This document shows positions 35,163 through 44,533 of a stretch of 64,000 nucleotides of DNA, in pieces. The position numbers were made by a program, and so were the translations under genes. Below the pieces are notes generated by a model. That model searched no databases, had not been told where the DNA came from, and saw nothing but the letters and a program-made list of their open reading frames with translations. How positions within the stretch are numbered: the stretch's first letter is position 1; every line of letters begins with the position of its first letter. The stretch comes from Oricola indica (GTDB lineage Bacteria > Pseudomonadota > Alphaproteobacteria > Rhizobiales > Rhizobiaceae), in the NCBI RefSeq assembly GCF_019966595.1, contig NZ_JAINFJ010000002.1:455330-519329 (forward strand), read 5' to 3'.

Positions 35163-37640
35163 TCAGGCCTTAGGCGCGGCAAAGGTGAACTGTGTTTCGC
35201 ACCCCTCATGAGCGCACACCGGTTTGCTTAGCCCAAAAGGCCGCTTGAATTTCGTGCGACCGCAGGCGCTGCAAATGAAATGGTCACGGAAGGCCTTAAA
35301 TTCTCCCCATCGCGTTTTTTCGTCGCCGATAGACCCGTCACCATATGGTCCTTCCTGAAAGTGGCTACCGAAGTTCTCGATGTCGCCCTTGATGAGGCTA
35401 GCGATAAAGCGGTTATTGACGCCCGGCACATCAGGGGGTGTCAGCTTGTTGTCGCGGAGGAATGCTCCGATCGCTGAAGCCAATTCAGATCTTTCATAAG
35501 AATAAGCTTTTTCGAGCGGCCGGATACGAACGTTAACGCCAAATCCGCGCGCAATACCAAGAAGCCATTCCTCCTCAGCCTGGCGCATTTCATTGGCAGC
35601 GGGTTCCCCGTTTGCCCAACGCGCCTCGATCATTTCATCGGTGACTTTGTGATCAGCAAAGCGCGGACCATAGGCGGGATCTAGTCCGATAATTCGAGTG
35701 AACTGCCAGTCCTTCGCTGCGAGTTGGTCTTTAAGATAATTGAAAAAGCGCTCGTCATGAGTGACGAGGATAATCTGGCAGTCGAAGAACATCTTGGCGA
35801 TAAGCGCGCTGATCGCGCGGCGATGGTCGGCATCGTAGGAAGTAACGATATCATCCAGCGCGATAACCGGCGCGCCGCCGTTGAACTGCTTGATAGCCGC
35901 GAGACGCAGTGCGAGCGCGACCGAGTGGATCTGTGAGTCGCTAAGATAGCCACCAGGCGGCACTCCGGGTCGATTCTCCGAGAAGTCGATTAACAACTGC
36001 AAGCGCTGCTGATTGGTCTCATCTTCGCCGGGCAGCTCAAGCCGAATGGGCTTCGCGTGCTCGCCTTGTATTTCTTTGTAGATTTCATTCATCGGTGCCT
36101 GCAGCATATCTAACAGCGACTGCACCTTCTCGCGGATTTTGCCAGCGATGTGCCCCGACTGCATCGTCAGTGCATTGCTAAGCGCTAACAGTTCCGCCGA
36201 AGTTCTAGTTGCGAGCGCGAAGTCGTCCTGAAGCGCTAGGAGCCCGTCGACAATAGCCTTGGCTTTAGACCAGGTATGGTCACCCTGCTTCGCTTCAATG
36301 TCCTCGATTTGCTCATCGACGTGTGCGAGTAGCGCTGAGATTTTCTCGACGATTTCCGTTGATTCAGGAGAGTCGGCGGCAGGCCAACCGGCGACGTTTG
36401 CCTGGTAATCGACGAGCTTAGTCTTGAACTCGGCAAGCTCATCCTCCACCAGAATCTCGATCATCAAAGGTAGGCGTGCGACCAGCCGGTCGTGCGCCTT
36501 TATAGCAGCAGTCTCAGCTTTATCGAGGGCCTTCTTGGCATCGTTATAGGTTTTGAGATCGGATAGATGCTCGGCTAGAAGGTCTCGGATCGCTGGAACG
36601 CTCCCGGCTGTCGTCTGATTAACCGGCGTAGCGCAAACGGGGCAAAAATCTGGCGCCGTCGCGTCTTCCGCGAAAAGAGGCTCGGCTTCCTTCCAGACAG
36701 AGCCGAAGACGATGTCGGCTGCCTTGTCGCGCTCCTCAGCCTCAAGCGATTTTGCGTTCGCGAGTGCGACAAGCGCAGCGTCGAAGTCGGGGATGGTGCC
36801 GCTGACAACTTCTTTGCCATCGTCCTCCGAGACGGCCTTCTGCCACAGCGCCGCTGCGGCATTGCGCACCTGTTTAAGACCAGCAAGGCCAATCCGATTT
36901 TCTTCGGTCTCGAGGCGCTCTCCCATCTCGGAGTAACTTGGATCGCCCTTGTCGAGAGCTGTAAGCTTCAAGTTGGCATCGAGCGGAGCGATGACCTTGT
37001 CGTTTATATAGTCCAGAACCGCCACTTCGTCCCATTGTTGCACCTCTTGCGCGGTCTCCGTGCGCAGCACGCCGCTAAGCCTAGTCTGCTCGACCGTGCT
37101 CTCGGCGGCGGCCTTCACGTCCCGGCGCAGCAATCGCAAGTTCTTTTGCACCTCGACTAGCGGGCTGAGCTGCAACCAACCGGCAACATCCGCATAGCGA
37201 CTCTCCGGTTTATGGGACTCGACAAAGGTCCGTAAAGTGTAGCCCCGAATGATTGGCGACACGACGAACAACTCGTTCATGGTTGTCGCCGCCGCAGGGA
37301 CTGGCCGGTGCGCTCCCGAAGCGGCTCGACTGCCCTGAGCTACGGCCTGCCCAGTGATGGTTTCGAAACTGACCGTCGGGATAATGCCGGCGGCTTCGGC
37401 GCCTTCATGAGCAAGCGCCGTGGGGCCAGCCTGGTTGTCACGCGTGCGCTGTCCAAGTCGATTCAGCGTTCCGTGCTCGGAGAAGAGGAACTCGAGTGCA
37501 TCGATTATGCTTGATTTGCCACAGCCATTCGGCCCGAAAATCGCGAGGCAGCGCTTCTTGCTGAAATCAAAGGTCTTCTGCTGGAGGTAGGCGCGAAAAC
37601 CTTCGAGGGTCAGCGACTGCAGGAGGCAGGGATCAGCCAT
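35163..37640 (-). CDS. SMC/RecF-type AAA ATPase with central CPxC hook and C-terminal zinc ribbon
   Basis: An 825-residue protein. Walker A GPNGCGKSS is at residues 36-44; the D-loop/Walker B region VIALDDIVTSYD lies about 645, with VTHDER after it. The middle is helical and contains DFCPVC (Cys333, Cys336), recalling a Rad50 zinc hook half-site. The C-terminus has Cys790, Cys793, Cys809 and Cys814, a likely zinc ribbon. The ATG at 37640 gives the ATPase-type N-terminus; a longer frame upstream lies in the small gene. It overlaps that gene by 8 bp, forming a two-gene unit. Likely DNA-related, perhaps anti-phage; no known family is assigned. Confidence 0.75.
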   Translation of the reverse strand: MADPCLLQSLTLEGFRAYLQQKTFDFSKKRCLAIFGPNGCGKSSIIDALEFLFSEHGTLNRLGQRTRDNQAGPTALAHEGAEAAGIIPTVSFETITGQAVAQGSRAASGAHRPVPAAATTMNELFVVSPIIRGYTLRTFVESHKPESRYADVAGWLQLSPLVEVQKNLRLLRRDVKAAAESTVEQTRLSGVLRTETAQEVQQWDEVAVLDYINDKVIAPLDANLKLTALDKGDPSYSEMGERLETEENRIGLAGLKQVRNAAAALWQKAVSEDDGKEVVSGTIPDFDAALVALANAKSLEAEERDKAADIVFGSVWKEAEPLFAEDATAPDFCPVCATPVNQTTAGSVPAIRDLLAEHLSDLKTYNDAKKALDKAETAAIKAHDRLVARLPLMIEILVEDELAEFKTKLVDYQANVAGWPAADSPESTEIVEKISALLAHVDEQIEDIEAKQGDHTWSKAKAIVDGLLALQDDFALATRTSAELLALSNALTMQSGHIAGKIREKVQSLLDMLQAPMNEIYKEIQGEHAKPIRLELPGEDETNQQRLQLLIDFSENRPGVPPGGYLSDSQIHSVALALRLAAIKQFNGGAPVIALDDIVTSYDADHRRAISALIAKMFFDCQIILVTHDERFFNYLKDQLAAKDWQFTRIIGLDPAYGPRFADHKVTDEMIEARWANGEPAANEMRQAEEEWLLGIARGFGVNVRIRPLEKAYSYERSELASAIGAFLRDNKLTPPDVPGVNNRFIASLIKGDIENFGSHFQEGPYGDGSIGDEKTRWGEFKAFRDHFICSACGRTKFKRPFGLSKPVCAHEGCETQFTFAAPKA

Positions 37641-37851
37641 CAACCGCTTCCTCGTCCTTCGGCGCCGCACGCTGCGCGGCCAGCGCAACGATCGCCGCCT
37701 TAGCATCAGCGACTGCATTGTCGCTCGGTTCAATTTTCAGGATATGATCTGAAAGAATGTCAGCAAGATCGCCGTCCATGCTCTCGGTGCTCTTTAACGT
37801 TTCCGCCAGTGCGGTGAGAAAGCTGTCCGGCCTCTCTGTTTCCCCAGCCAC
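37633..37851 (-). CDS. Small acidic protein coupled to the SMC-type ATPase
   Basis: A 72-residue acidic, helical, soluble protein with no recognised domain. The start is GTG at 37851 with GGAGGG upstream. It overlaps the ATPase start by 8 bp, so the two are translationally coupled and the small protein is probably a partner or modulator of the ATPase. Confidence 0.65.
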   Translation of the reverse strand: MAGETERPDSFLTALAETLKSTESMDGDLADILSDHILKIEPSDNAVADAKAAIVALAAQRAAPKDEEAVDG

Positions 37852-38001
37852 GGTCCCTCCTCCTCGCAGACTTATAACCTATTTGCGACTATGACTGCGC
37901 TACACCAATTGCGATTCATTTATAATATAGAATAGCATTTGATGTGATTCTCGAAAACATTGCTATAATAATTCGGGTTATAAACGCGTAAAAGCAAAAG
38001 A

Positions 38002-38017
38002 GCCCGAATTTTTGGGC
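38002..38017 (-). terminator. Weak hairpin after the Rad50/Mre11-like operon
   Basis: GCCC/GGGC arms with an A/T-rich loop, followed on the minus strand by TCTTTTGCTTTT, lie about 80 bp past the Rad50-like stop. The stem is short, so this is a tentative terminator. Confidence 0.35.
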
Positions 38018-38096
38018 AACTGAATTTTAGTTTCACCGGCATTTTCTGAAATCAGTCAGCGGCGACGTTTAAGTTGAAGATTGAGAATTTCCCGTC

Positions 38097-40715
38097 TCAA
38101 TCTATTGACGCCATTGCTGGCCTTGCTGGCGCGATGGAAAGGCTGCGACCGCCGAGATCGCGGAATGCCTTTTGTCGGCATGTGAAGACGATTATTTGCT
38201 GGTCCCTTGCCTCACGCGTGAGCGTATCGAACATCCGCTCGATTCGATCGTCATCAGTGTAGACAATCGCATCATCGAGAATTATGGGCGCAGCATCGCC
38301 GGACTTCGCGAGCATCCTCGCGAACGCCAGGCGCACCAAGAGCGCTATCTGCTCCTTGGTGCCACCAGAGAGGACATCGAAGTCCTCCTCCGTGCCTGCG
38401 CGAATGAGCGCGGTCGGAAGGACATTATCGGCATCCAGGTGCAATTCGGCCTCCGGCCAGAACAGCCGTATGAGCGGCACGAGTTCAGACAGGACGGGCT
38501 CGACATAGCGATCTCGCGCGGCCGCACGCGCTGCCTCGAGTGCCGAGTCCAGCCGTTGCAGAACCGCTACCTCGAACTCGATCTCGGCGAGTTTGTCGCG
38601 AGCCTGTTCGAGCCGTGTCGCGACATCGGCGAGTTCCTCGTCCACCGCTTCACCGGAATAGAGATCAATCGCCGTGTCGAGACGCTGCAATTCTAGGCGG
38701 AGTTCTTGGCGGTCCCGGTCAGCGCGCTCGACGACGGAACGCGCGCGCTCGAGTGCGGCTGTCGCCGCATCGAGGTCCGGTGCGGTTCTTTCGACCTCCT
38801 TCCGCTTGCTGCCTGCCTCCTCAAGAGCTGCCTCCAGCGCGGGGAGTTGTTGCCGGAGAATCTCGATTTCGGCCTCCAACTCTTCAAGATTGTCGAGGAT
38901 GTTCCGTGACCTGGTCACCCTGGCTTCGGCCGCCTCGACAGCGGCTGCCGCGCGCGCCTCTTCCGACTTGGCATAGCTCAGACGTTCGCGTGCCTTTTCG
39001 AGATTCAGGATGACAGTATCGCGCGCCGCCTTCGCATCCCGCTCGGCCTGTTCGGCTTCAGCCGGGTCCGGCAGTTCATCGGCATTGGCCACTTCTTCCG
39101 GAAGAGCCGCAATCTGCTTGCGCAGCGCATCGATGCCATCCGGCGCCTCGGCAGCCAAGGCTGCCTTTGCATCACGAAGCTGAGCCTCGGCGCCCTGCCG
39201 CTTTCCTCCGGACTCCCGCGCCATCGCAATGTCCTGAAGCCTCATGGAATGCAGGCGATCCGCCAGCGCGCGCTCGGCGTCTTCAATATCCGTTTCTCCG
39301 GACCCGGTGGGCGTTTCGACAACCAAGCGTCCAACTCCGGCAATATCGATCGCCGCACCGCCGGGGACCGGGAACCGGATGCCGTCGGCGAGTGCCGCAT
39401 CGTTGATAACAACGCAACCCGAGATGCCTTCGTCGTAGTGCATGGTCACGGAAGCCGCCTCGCTTGCGCGCAGGTGCTTGAGTGTTCGGATTTGCGCATC
39501 GAGTTCCTCGAGGCTCTGGAGCGTCTTGGTATCGATCTCGATATCGGCTGCAGCCTTCGCCGTTTCGACTTTCTGCCGCAGACCTTCGGCCCTTGCGAGC
39601 CGCTGCGTCAGTTCCGCTCTGCGCTCCGCAGCGGAGGCAGCCGACTTGGCTTGCAGGATATGGCGCAATGTTTCGGTGGCAAAAACGAGCGCCTTTTCGG
39701 TTTCCTCAAACCGCCGTGCGGCGTCGGCATGTTCGGTTTCCGCATCTCGCCTTGCGAGTTTCCGTTCTTCGTGAATGCTCACTTGGCCGGCCAAGAGATC
39801 ACGGGCCTGCTTCGCTTCTGTGATCGCCTCGCCTTGCACTTTCAACTTGTCTTGGGCGCGACCAACCTCATGAAACCTGGACTTCTCGGATTCGATCTCC
39901 TTTTCGAGCGTTTCCGCGTGGCGCTGGGCTTCGGAAAACGCGGCTTCGGCAGACTGAAGCCGCTCTTTCCTTTCACGGTCGTCTTCCGGATCCTCGATTG
40001 CCGCAAGCTCGCGGCGCACTCCGTTCCTTCGGTCGATCTCCGCACGGAGTCTGGAGGCTTTGGCGGAGAGCTCGTCATGTTTAGTGCCCAGATCTGCAAC
40101 CAGCTCTTCGGCTTCCTTGAGCGGGCCGCCTGTCTTCGGCTTTCCACTCTTGGTAAGATATCGCTCCAGCTCTTCACTGCAGAGACGTCGCGCGGTTTCC
40201 ATTCGCCGGCCACCAGTCATCGCCTCGACTTCTCCGGCAACTGACGACAACAGATCGCGGCGCGCAGTCAGACTCGCATCGTCATTCTCCAAACCAAGAA
40301 TGCCTTGCCTCACCCACAAGAGCCCGGCAGGCCCACCATCCTTCGGCGACTTCAAAGCGGCGGAAAGCCAGTCTTCGGCATCGTCGCCTTGCTTGAGCAG
40401 ACTTCCATCGCGGAAGACACGCGCTTCGCCTTTGCGGCTTTTCGCCCACCGCTTTTCGACCTTGAAGACTTGGCCGCCAAGTTCCAGTTCGAGCCCCACT
40501 TCCGGATCGCCCCCGGCATGCGGCGCCAGGCTCGACACTTCCTTGTCCCAGGACCGGTGCCCCTTGAAGAACAACGTATGCAGCGCATCGAAGATGGTGG
40601 ACTTGCCGTTCTCATTGGGTGCAGCAAGCACGTTGAGCCCGGACGCTATGCCGGAAATCTCGACTGGATCCGTGAATCGGCGGACGTTGTTGAGTCGGAT
40701 CTTGCGAAGTTTCAC
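38097..40715 (-). CDS. Rad50/SbcC-like ATPase
   Basis: An 872-residue SMC-like ATPase. Walker A APNENGKST is at residues 32-40, followed by long coiled-coil segments (about 190-380 and 500-740) separated by a folded insertion (about 410-480) and then the signature VLSGGTKEQIALLVR near 775 and Walker B PIILDDAIVYTDD near 815. No CxxC zinc hook is visible, unlike true SbcC/Rad50; the central insertion may take its place. It overlaps the phosphoesterase gene by ATGA. Together they would form a nuclease complex acting on DNA ends. Confidence 0.87.
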   Translation of the reverse strand: MKLRKIRLNNVRRFTDPVEISGIASGLNVLAAPNENGKSTIFDALHTLFFKGHRSWDKEVSSLAPHAGGDPEVGLELELGGQVFKVEKRWAKSRKGEARVFRDGSLLKQGDDAEDWLSAALKSPKDGGPAGLLWVRQGILGLENDDASLTARRDLLSSVAGEVEAMTGGRRMETARRLCSEELERYLTKSGKPKTGGPLKEAEELVADLGTKHDELSAKASRLRAEIDRRNGVRRELAAIEDPEDDRERKERLQSAEAAFSEAQRHAETLEKEIESEKSRFHEVGRAQDKLKVQGEAITEAKQARDLLAGQVSIHEERKLARRDAETEHADAARRFEETEKALVFATETLRHILQAKSAASAAERRAELTQRLARAEGLRQKVETAKAAADIEIDTKTLQSLEELDAQIRTLKHLRASEAASVTMHYDEGISGCVVINDAALADGIRFPVPGGAAIDIAGVGRLVVETPTGSGETDIEDAERALADRLHSMRLQDIAMARESGGKRQGAEAQLRDAKAALAAEAPDGIDALRKQIAALPEEVANADELPDPAEAEQAERDAKAARDTVILNLEKARERLSYAKSEEARAAAAVEAAEARVTRSRNILDNLEELEAEIEILRQQLPALEAALEEAGSKRKEVERTAPDLDAATAALERARSVVERADRDRQELRLELQRLDTAIDLYSGEAVDEELADVATRLEQARDKLAEIEFEVAVLQRLDSALEAARAAARDRYVEPVLSELVPLIRLFWPEAELHLDADNVLPTALIRAGTEEDFDVLSGGTKEQIALLVRLAFARMLAKSGDAAPIILDDAIVYTDDDRIERMFDTLTREARDQQIIVFTCRQKAFRDLGGRSLSIAPARPAMASID

Positions 40716-41845
40716 TTTTCCTGCCTCCTCGCAAATCCATAAAGACGGCGGAGCGCCGCCGCGGCGATGGCGCGCTCCCCAGCAGACGCCATCTCGTTTT
40801 CGGCACCCCCATAAAGAGCATCAGCAGCCAGCCTCAGCGCTCCGCCCTGTGCGATCTCGTCGAGATCATCGGTTTCGATCTCCGTCTGCAGAGCGGTTTC
40901 GACATACTCGAAGTAGCCGAAGTCATGGCGAACATGGTCGATCGCTCGCGACAGTGCTTCCCGCTCCGGCAAGCGCATCCAACCCCTCGCGTTGAGCTTC
41001 ATCAGGAAATCGCGCCTGTCTCCCGCCGAACCGGGAACGACGGCCTGCAAGGCGGTCTCCGGATCCTGCTCTGGCGTTAGGTGGATTTCGATTTCCGCCC
41101 AATTGAAGCGGCCGGTTTCGACGACTTGAACTTCAGGGACGGCGCGAGGGCTACCGATCGTGACCGCGAGACAGCACCCCCGGCCTACATGCTTGAAGCG
41201 ATCCCGCTCGGGCGTGCCCGAGTAATAGGTTCTCTCACCGATCTTCTTGACGCCGTGCCAGTCGCCAAGCGCGAGGTAATCCAGACCTGCGGTGGAGCTG
41301 CGATCCGGCGGGATGATCTCCTGGCCGTCGTCCTCAGACCCGAAATTGACAACTCCGCCATGTGCGAGCCCGATACGGATGTTGGCTTCCGGGGTCGAAC
41401 ATTCCCGCATCCATTCGGTCAGATCCATGCCCGGGAAACGCCTCGGCAGAGGCGCCGGCAAAAGGCTCACCTCTCCTGCGATCTCGATCGGTTCCCCGGC
41501 ATCGATCAGGTGAACCGTTTCCGGTGCCTGGCCACGGAAACGCTTCCACAAGGCCTCGGCAGCGAGACTGTCGTGATTGCCGGGAATGATCCACCAATGG
41601 ATGTCATTTTCTTTACCCATCGCAGCGACAGCCTGTCGCCATACCGCTTCCGATGGCGTCTCGGTGTCGAAGAGATCGCCGGCCACGAGGATGTGTCCGG
41701 CTTCATGGTCGCGAGCGGCATTGGCCAAGCTCGCGATTGCGGCATGTCGGGCTTCGACCAGGCGACCACGAACCTCTTCTGGAAAATTACCGAAACGACG
41801 ACCGAGATGGAGATCGGAAGTATGGATGAAGCGAAATGTGTGCAT
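40712..41845 (-). CDS. Mre11/SbcD-like metallophosphoesterase
   Basis: A 377-residue calcineurin-like phosphoesterase. Metal-binding motifs are Asp11 and His13 (TSDLHLG), Asp57 (AGDLFD), Asn90-His91-Asp92 (PGNHD), GLAHGG near 178 and LGDWHG near 212. The C-terminal 150 residues form the cap and partner-binding part. It is the first gene of the pair with the Rad50-like ATPase and is divergent from the HTH gene at 41983. It resembles the DNA repair exonuclease group that travels on islands rather than the housekeeping SbcD. Confidence 0.87.
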   Translation of the reverse strand: MHTFRFIHTSDLHLGRRFGNFPEEVRGRLVEARHAAIASLANAARDHEAGHILVAGDLFDTETPSEAVWRQAVAAMGKENDIHWWIIPGNHDSLAAEALWKRFRGQAPETVHLIDAGEPIEIAGEVSLLPAPLPRRFPGMDLTEWMRECSTPEANIRIGLAHGGVVNFGSEDDGQEIIPPDRSSTAGLDYLALGDWHGVKKIGERTYYSGTPERDRFKHVGRGCCLAVTIGSPRAVPEVQVVETGRFNWAEIEIHLTPEQDPETALQAVVPGSAGDRRDFLMKLNARGWMRLPEREALSRAIDHVRHDFGYFEYVETALQTEIETDDLDEIAQGGALRLAADALYGGAENEMASAGERAIAAAALRRLYGFARRQEK

Positions 41846-41982
41846 CTTCTTATCCTAGACTTATCCATTTCAGCCGACGATATTTGCGCCGTCAATTTCC
41901 CGCAATTTCCCCGTCGACCCCTCGCTATATCAAAATCAAGCGACGCAATCGTGCATCGCTGTAGCGAGAAAGTCCGCGTGAA

Positions 41983-42393
41983 ATGAAAAAACGTGCAGGT
42001 CGGCCCTATGCCGACACCCGCCTGGCAGCATTCCTTCAAAAGCGAATTCTGGAGCTGAAACCGCGCAAGACGCAACTCCAGATCGCTATCGAGGCCGGCT
42101 TCGTTCAGCCGAATATGTTGTCGATGTTCAAGAACGGCTCGAACAAGCTTCCGCTGGATCGTGTGCCAGGCTTGGCGAAAGCGCTCGAGTGTGACCCGGC
42201 GCTTCTGTTCAAGCTCGCCCTCGAGCAGTTGGGTGGTGACACGACCGGGACCGCAATCGATCAGATCTTCGGAACGATCGTCACCCGCAATGAAGTTGCG
42301 TGGCTCGATGAGATCCGGAAGGCGTCCGACCACAGCGATCCCTCGATTACGATGAAGGCGCGTGGTGCGATCAGGGGGATCTTCGGCAAATGA
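41983..42393 (+). CDS. Helix-turn-helix regulator
   Basis: A 136-residue basic protein with a Cro/XRE-type HTH (residues 25-65; KTQLQIAIEAGFVQPNMLSMFKNG region). The C-terminal half is helical. It is separated from the divergent phosphoesterase gene by 137 bp and overlaps the following 84-residue gene by ATGA. It could control the neighbouring nucleotidyltransferase, the Mre11/Rad50 pair, or both. Confidence 0.8.
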   Translation: MKKRAGRPYADTRLAAFLQKRILELKPRKTQLQIAIEAGFVQPNMLSMFKNGSNKLPLDRVPGLAKALECDPALLFKLALEQLGGDTTGTAIDQIFGTIVTRNEVAWLDEIRKASDHSDPSITMKARGAIRGIFGK

Positions 42394-42644
42394 CGTCTAC
42401 GCTCAAGCACAGCGATACTCGGACCGATAACAGCTGCGATCTCAGCGAGAATGAGCGAGCCTGGATCGAATTCATCAGGCTTTGCTCTCAGGGACGCGAT
42501 CCCGCGCCGACCCTTCAACGGGTGCAAAAGCTGAGGCTCCTTCTCAACCCGGGCTTGGAGCATTCACAACCCGCCTCGAGAGATCCCGATGGCAGTTTGC
42601 CTGGAAGTGTGTGCATCAGTAATTTTTTTGATGCACACTTGTAA
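42390..42644 (+). CDS. Hypothetical protein coupled to the HTH regulator
   Basis: An 84-residue protein with no recognised domain. Support for it being real is the ATGA overlap with the HTH gene and the continuing frame. Its C-terminal third runs into the TGATGCACAC repeat region, so the frame might be a relic. Confidence 0.45.
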   Translation: MTSTLKHSDTRTDNSCDLSENERAWIEFIRLCSQGRDPAPTLQRVQKLRLLLNPGLEHSQPASRDPDGSLPGSVCISNFFDAHL

Positions 42645-42676
42645 TTATGTGCAGCAAATAATAATTTGATGCACAC
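42609..42676. promoter_or_regulatory. Triple TGATGCACAC operator before the nucleotidyltransferase gene
   Basis: GTGTGCATCA at 42609-42618 and TGATGCACAC at 42629-42638 form a perfect inverted repeat; a third copy, TGATGCACAC, is at 42667-42676, 20 bp before the next start codon. The local sequence is AT-rich. The pattern is that of a promoter with paired and single operator half-sites, likely bound by the HTH protein encoded upstream. Confidence 0.65.
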
Positions 42677-42696
42677 ATCACGAGGAATGCGAAGAT

Positions 42697-43716
42697 ATGA
42701 AAATCGTCGCTCACAGTCGTCCCGCCGTCGTGGCCTACCAGGATTTGCTGCGTCTTCATCTTGATGAAAGAGCATCCGGCCTGGTTGGCTCTATCGAGGA
42801 ACGCCGGCGCAACGGACGAATCTATCTCTACGAGAAGTTTCGGATCGGCACCGAGATGGTGAGCCGATATCTGGGTGAAGACAAACCGGACTTGCGCGCG
42901 CGCCTGGAACGCGCGGAAGCCCTGAAGGCCGAAGCGGACGAGCGGCGCAAACGGATGACCAGGCTTGCAAGGACGCTTCGGGCCGAAGGCTTCATCACGA
43001 CTGATCGTGATACAGGTTCATTGCTTCTCGCCTTTTCCCGAGCAGGCGTGTTCCGGCTTGGCGGCACACTCGTTGGGACAACGGCCTACAGCCTATACCA
43101 GGGCGACCTCGGCGTGCGCATGGATTACGAGGAACTGGCCCAGACCGGCGACATCGATTTCGCCAGCTTTCAACGGCTCTCGGTTGCCCTGGAAGATAAG
43201 GTCGAGGAAAATCCCGACGAGATACTCAGATCTCTCAAATTCGACCCGGTTCCCGGAGTGTTCGATCAACAGGTTTGGAAATGGCGGCAAAGCCACTCTG
43301 AAGCGATGGTCGAGTTCCTGACCCCGGCTTTTGGCGATGAAAGCGTCAAGCCGTTACCGGCGTTGGGAGTAAGCGCCCAAGCACTCCACTACCTGAACTT
43401 TCTGATCGCGGATCCGATCTATGCGGTTGCGCTCTATCGATCCGGCGTCCTGGTCCAGATCCCACGGCCTGAGCGATTTGCCATTCACAAGCTGATCGTT
43501 GCCGACAGACGTAAAGGCGGGCCCGATCAGTTGAAAGCGCGAAAAGATCGTGCACAGGCCGAGCTCCTTATCGCGGTTCTTGCGGAGGACCGTCCGGACG
43601 AGCTTGCCGAAGCATACGAAACTGCATTGTCTCAAGGTCCACGATGGCGCGAGCGGATCGAGGCAAGCTTAAAACGCCTGCCCGACACGAGAGAACTGCT
43701 CTTGAATCTGGCTTGA
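42697..43716 (+). CDS. GSU2403-family nucleotidyltransferase-fold protein
   Basis: A 339-residue protein of the COG5397/NTP_transf_8 type. The nucleotidyltransferase signature is seen as RLGGTLVGTTAY (Gly122-Gly127) followed by TGDIDFA with Asp152 and Asp154 as likely metal ligands. The N-terminal 100 residues are helical and charged. ATG at 42697 has GAGG about 12 bp upstream. Distant relatives (AbiEii/MenT) are toxins that modify tRNA or proteins. With the preceding HTH gene it forms a possible toxin-antitoxin-like unit; this role is inference. Confidence 0.75.
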   Translation: MKIVAHSRPAVVAYQDLLRLHLDERASGLVGSIEERRRNGRIYLYEKFRIGTEMVSRYLGEDKPDLRARLERAEALKAEADERRKRMTRLARTLRAEGFITTDRDTGSLLLAFSRAGVFRLGGTLVGTTAYSLYQGDLGVRMDYEELAQTGDIDFASFQRLSVALEDKVEENPDEILRSLKFDPVPGVFDQQVWKWRQSHSEAMVEFLTPAFGDESVKPLPALGVSAQALHYLNFLIADPIYAVALYRSGVLVQIPRPERFAIHKLIVADRRKGGPDQLKARKDRAQAELLIAVLAEDRPDELAEAYETALSQGPRWRERIEASLKRLPDTRELLLNLA

Positions 43717-43798
43717 TTAACGGGGCCAAAGAAAAGTGCACACAGCAATCTCCCCGCCTCCAAACGCTCGAGTTTTGTTAACCAGCATAACCGAGTTG

Positions 43799-43838
43799 GC
43801 ACAATCGCGCCGCTAACGGCGCGATTGTGCTCTTTCTC
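43799..43838 (+). terminator. Strong hairpin after the nucleotidyltransferase gene
   Basis: A perfect 14-bp stem (GCACAATCGCGCCG, CTAA loop) followed by TCTTTCTC. It lies between the rightward gene ending at 43716 and the leftward gene ending at 43942, so it may terminate both directions. Confidence 0.7.
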
Positions 43839-43941
43839 AGAAACCAAAATGCTCTCGGATCAAGTCGAATTCACCCGCCAAGTCCCTCTCGGGACGCACC
43901 GAGGCGAGAACGTTCAAGCGGTGGGATGGAAGAAACCCGCT

Positions 43942-44421
43942 TCATGATTGCCCATCCGACCACTTGATACGACTGAACGCAATAAATGCCCTGCCGTAGG
44001 TGTTCACAGCTCGACGATCATAACGCTTGGGCAACCCGAGTGCTTTCAGACCAGAAGCAACGTCCTTGGGAAGCTTTTGGTCCGAGGCTGCGACACGGCC
44101 AAGTGCCTTTTTCAACGCCTCCCGGGTGACGGCATTGTTCTCCTCCATAAGATCATCCACACAACGCCGCACACCTTCCCGAGACCCATTCATATCAAGA
44201 ATGCGTTCAATGGCATCACGTGCGTCATAGATGACCCCAAAAGCCCAGTTCTGGATTTCTTGAAGGGTCAGAACGACATCATCCGCGTTCTCCAACTCTT
44301 CATCATCTTGGAAGGATTGCAGTTCCTCGATGTTCCAAAACATGCTCTCGATGAACGGCTTCACCTCCTCATGCGGAAGATACTGACGATTAGGATCGAT
44401 TGAATTTGAACTGACACTCAT
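43942..44421 (-). CDS. Hypothetical acidic protein
   Basis: A 159-residue, mostly helical, acidic protein. The N-terminus (PNRQYLPHEEVKPFIESMFW) and the REALKKALGRVAASDQKLP segment are not recognised. It is followed at its 5' side by a 112-bp gap and a second unknown gene in the same direction. No transmembrane segment or signal peptide. Confidence 0.6.
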   Translation of the reverse strand: MSVSSNSIDPNRQYLPHEEVKPFIESMFWNIEELQSFQDDEELENADDVVLTLQEIQNWAFGVIYDARDAIERILDMNGSREGVRRCVDDLMEENNAVTREALKKALGRVAASDQKLPKDVASGLKALGLPKRYDRRAVNTYGRAFIAFSRIKWSDGQS

Positions 44422-44533
44422 GGTATTTAGCTCCCGCCCAGTGGGCCTTGAATTGTTGATCTAGCAGTCGGCATTTCATGCCAGGCGCGGCCTTGGTTAG
44501 AAGCTTGGTCGCGCCTTCTGTTTTCTGGTGTTC

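Noticed and set aside
42609-42676. CRISPR-like short repeats
   Set aside because: Only three 10-bp copies, one inverted, with unequal spacing before a start codon; this is an operator pattern. No CRISPR array or cas gene was seen anywhere in the window.
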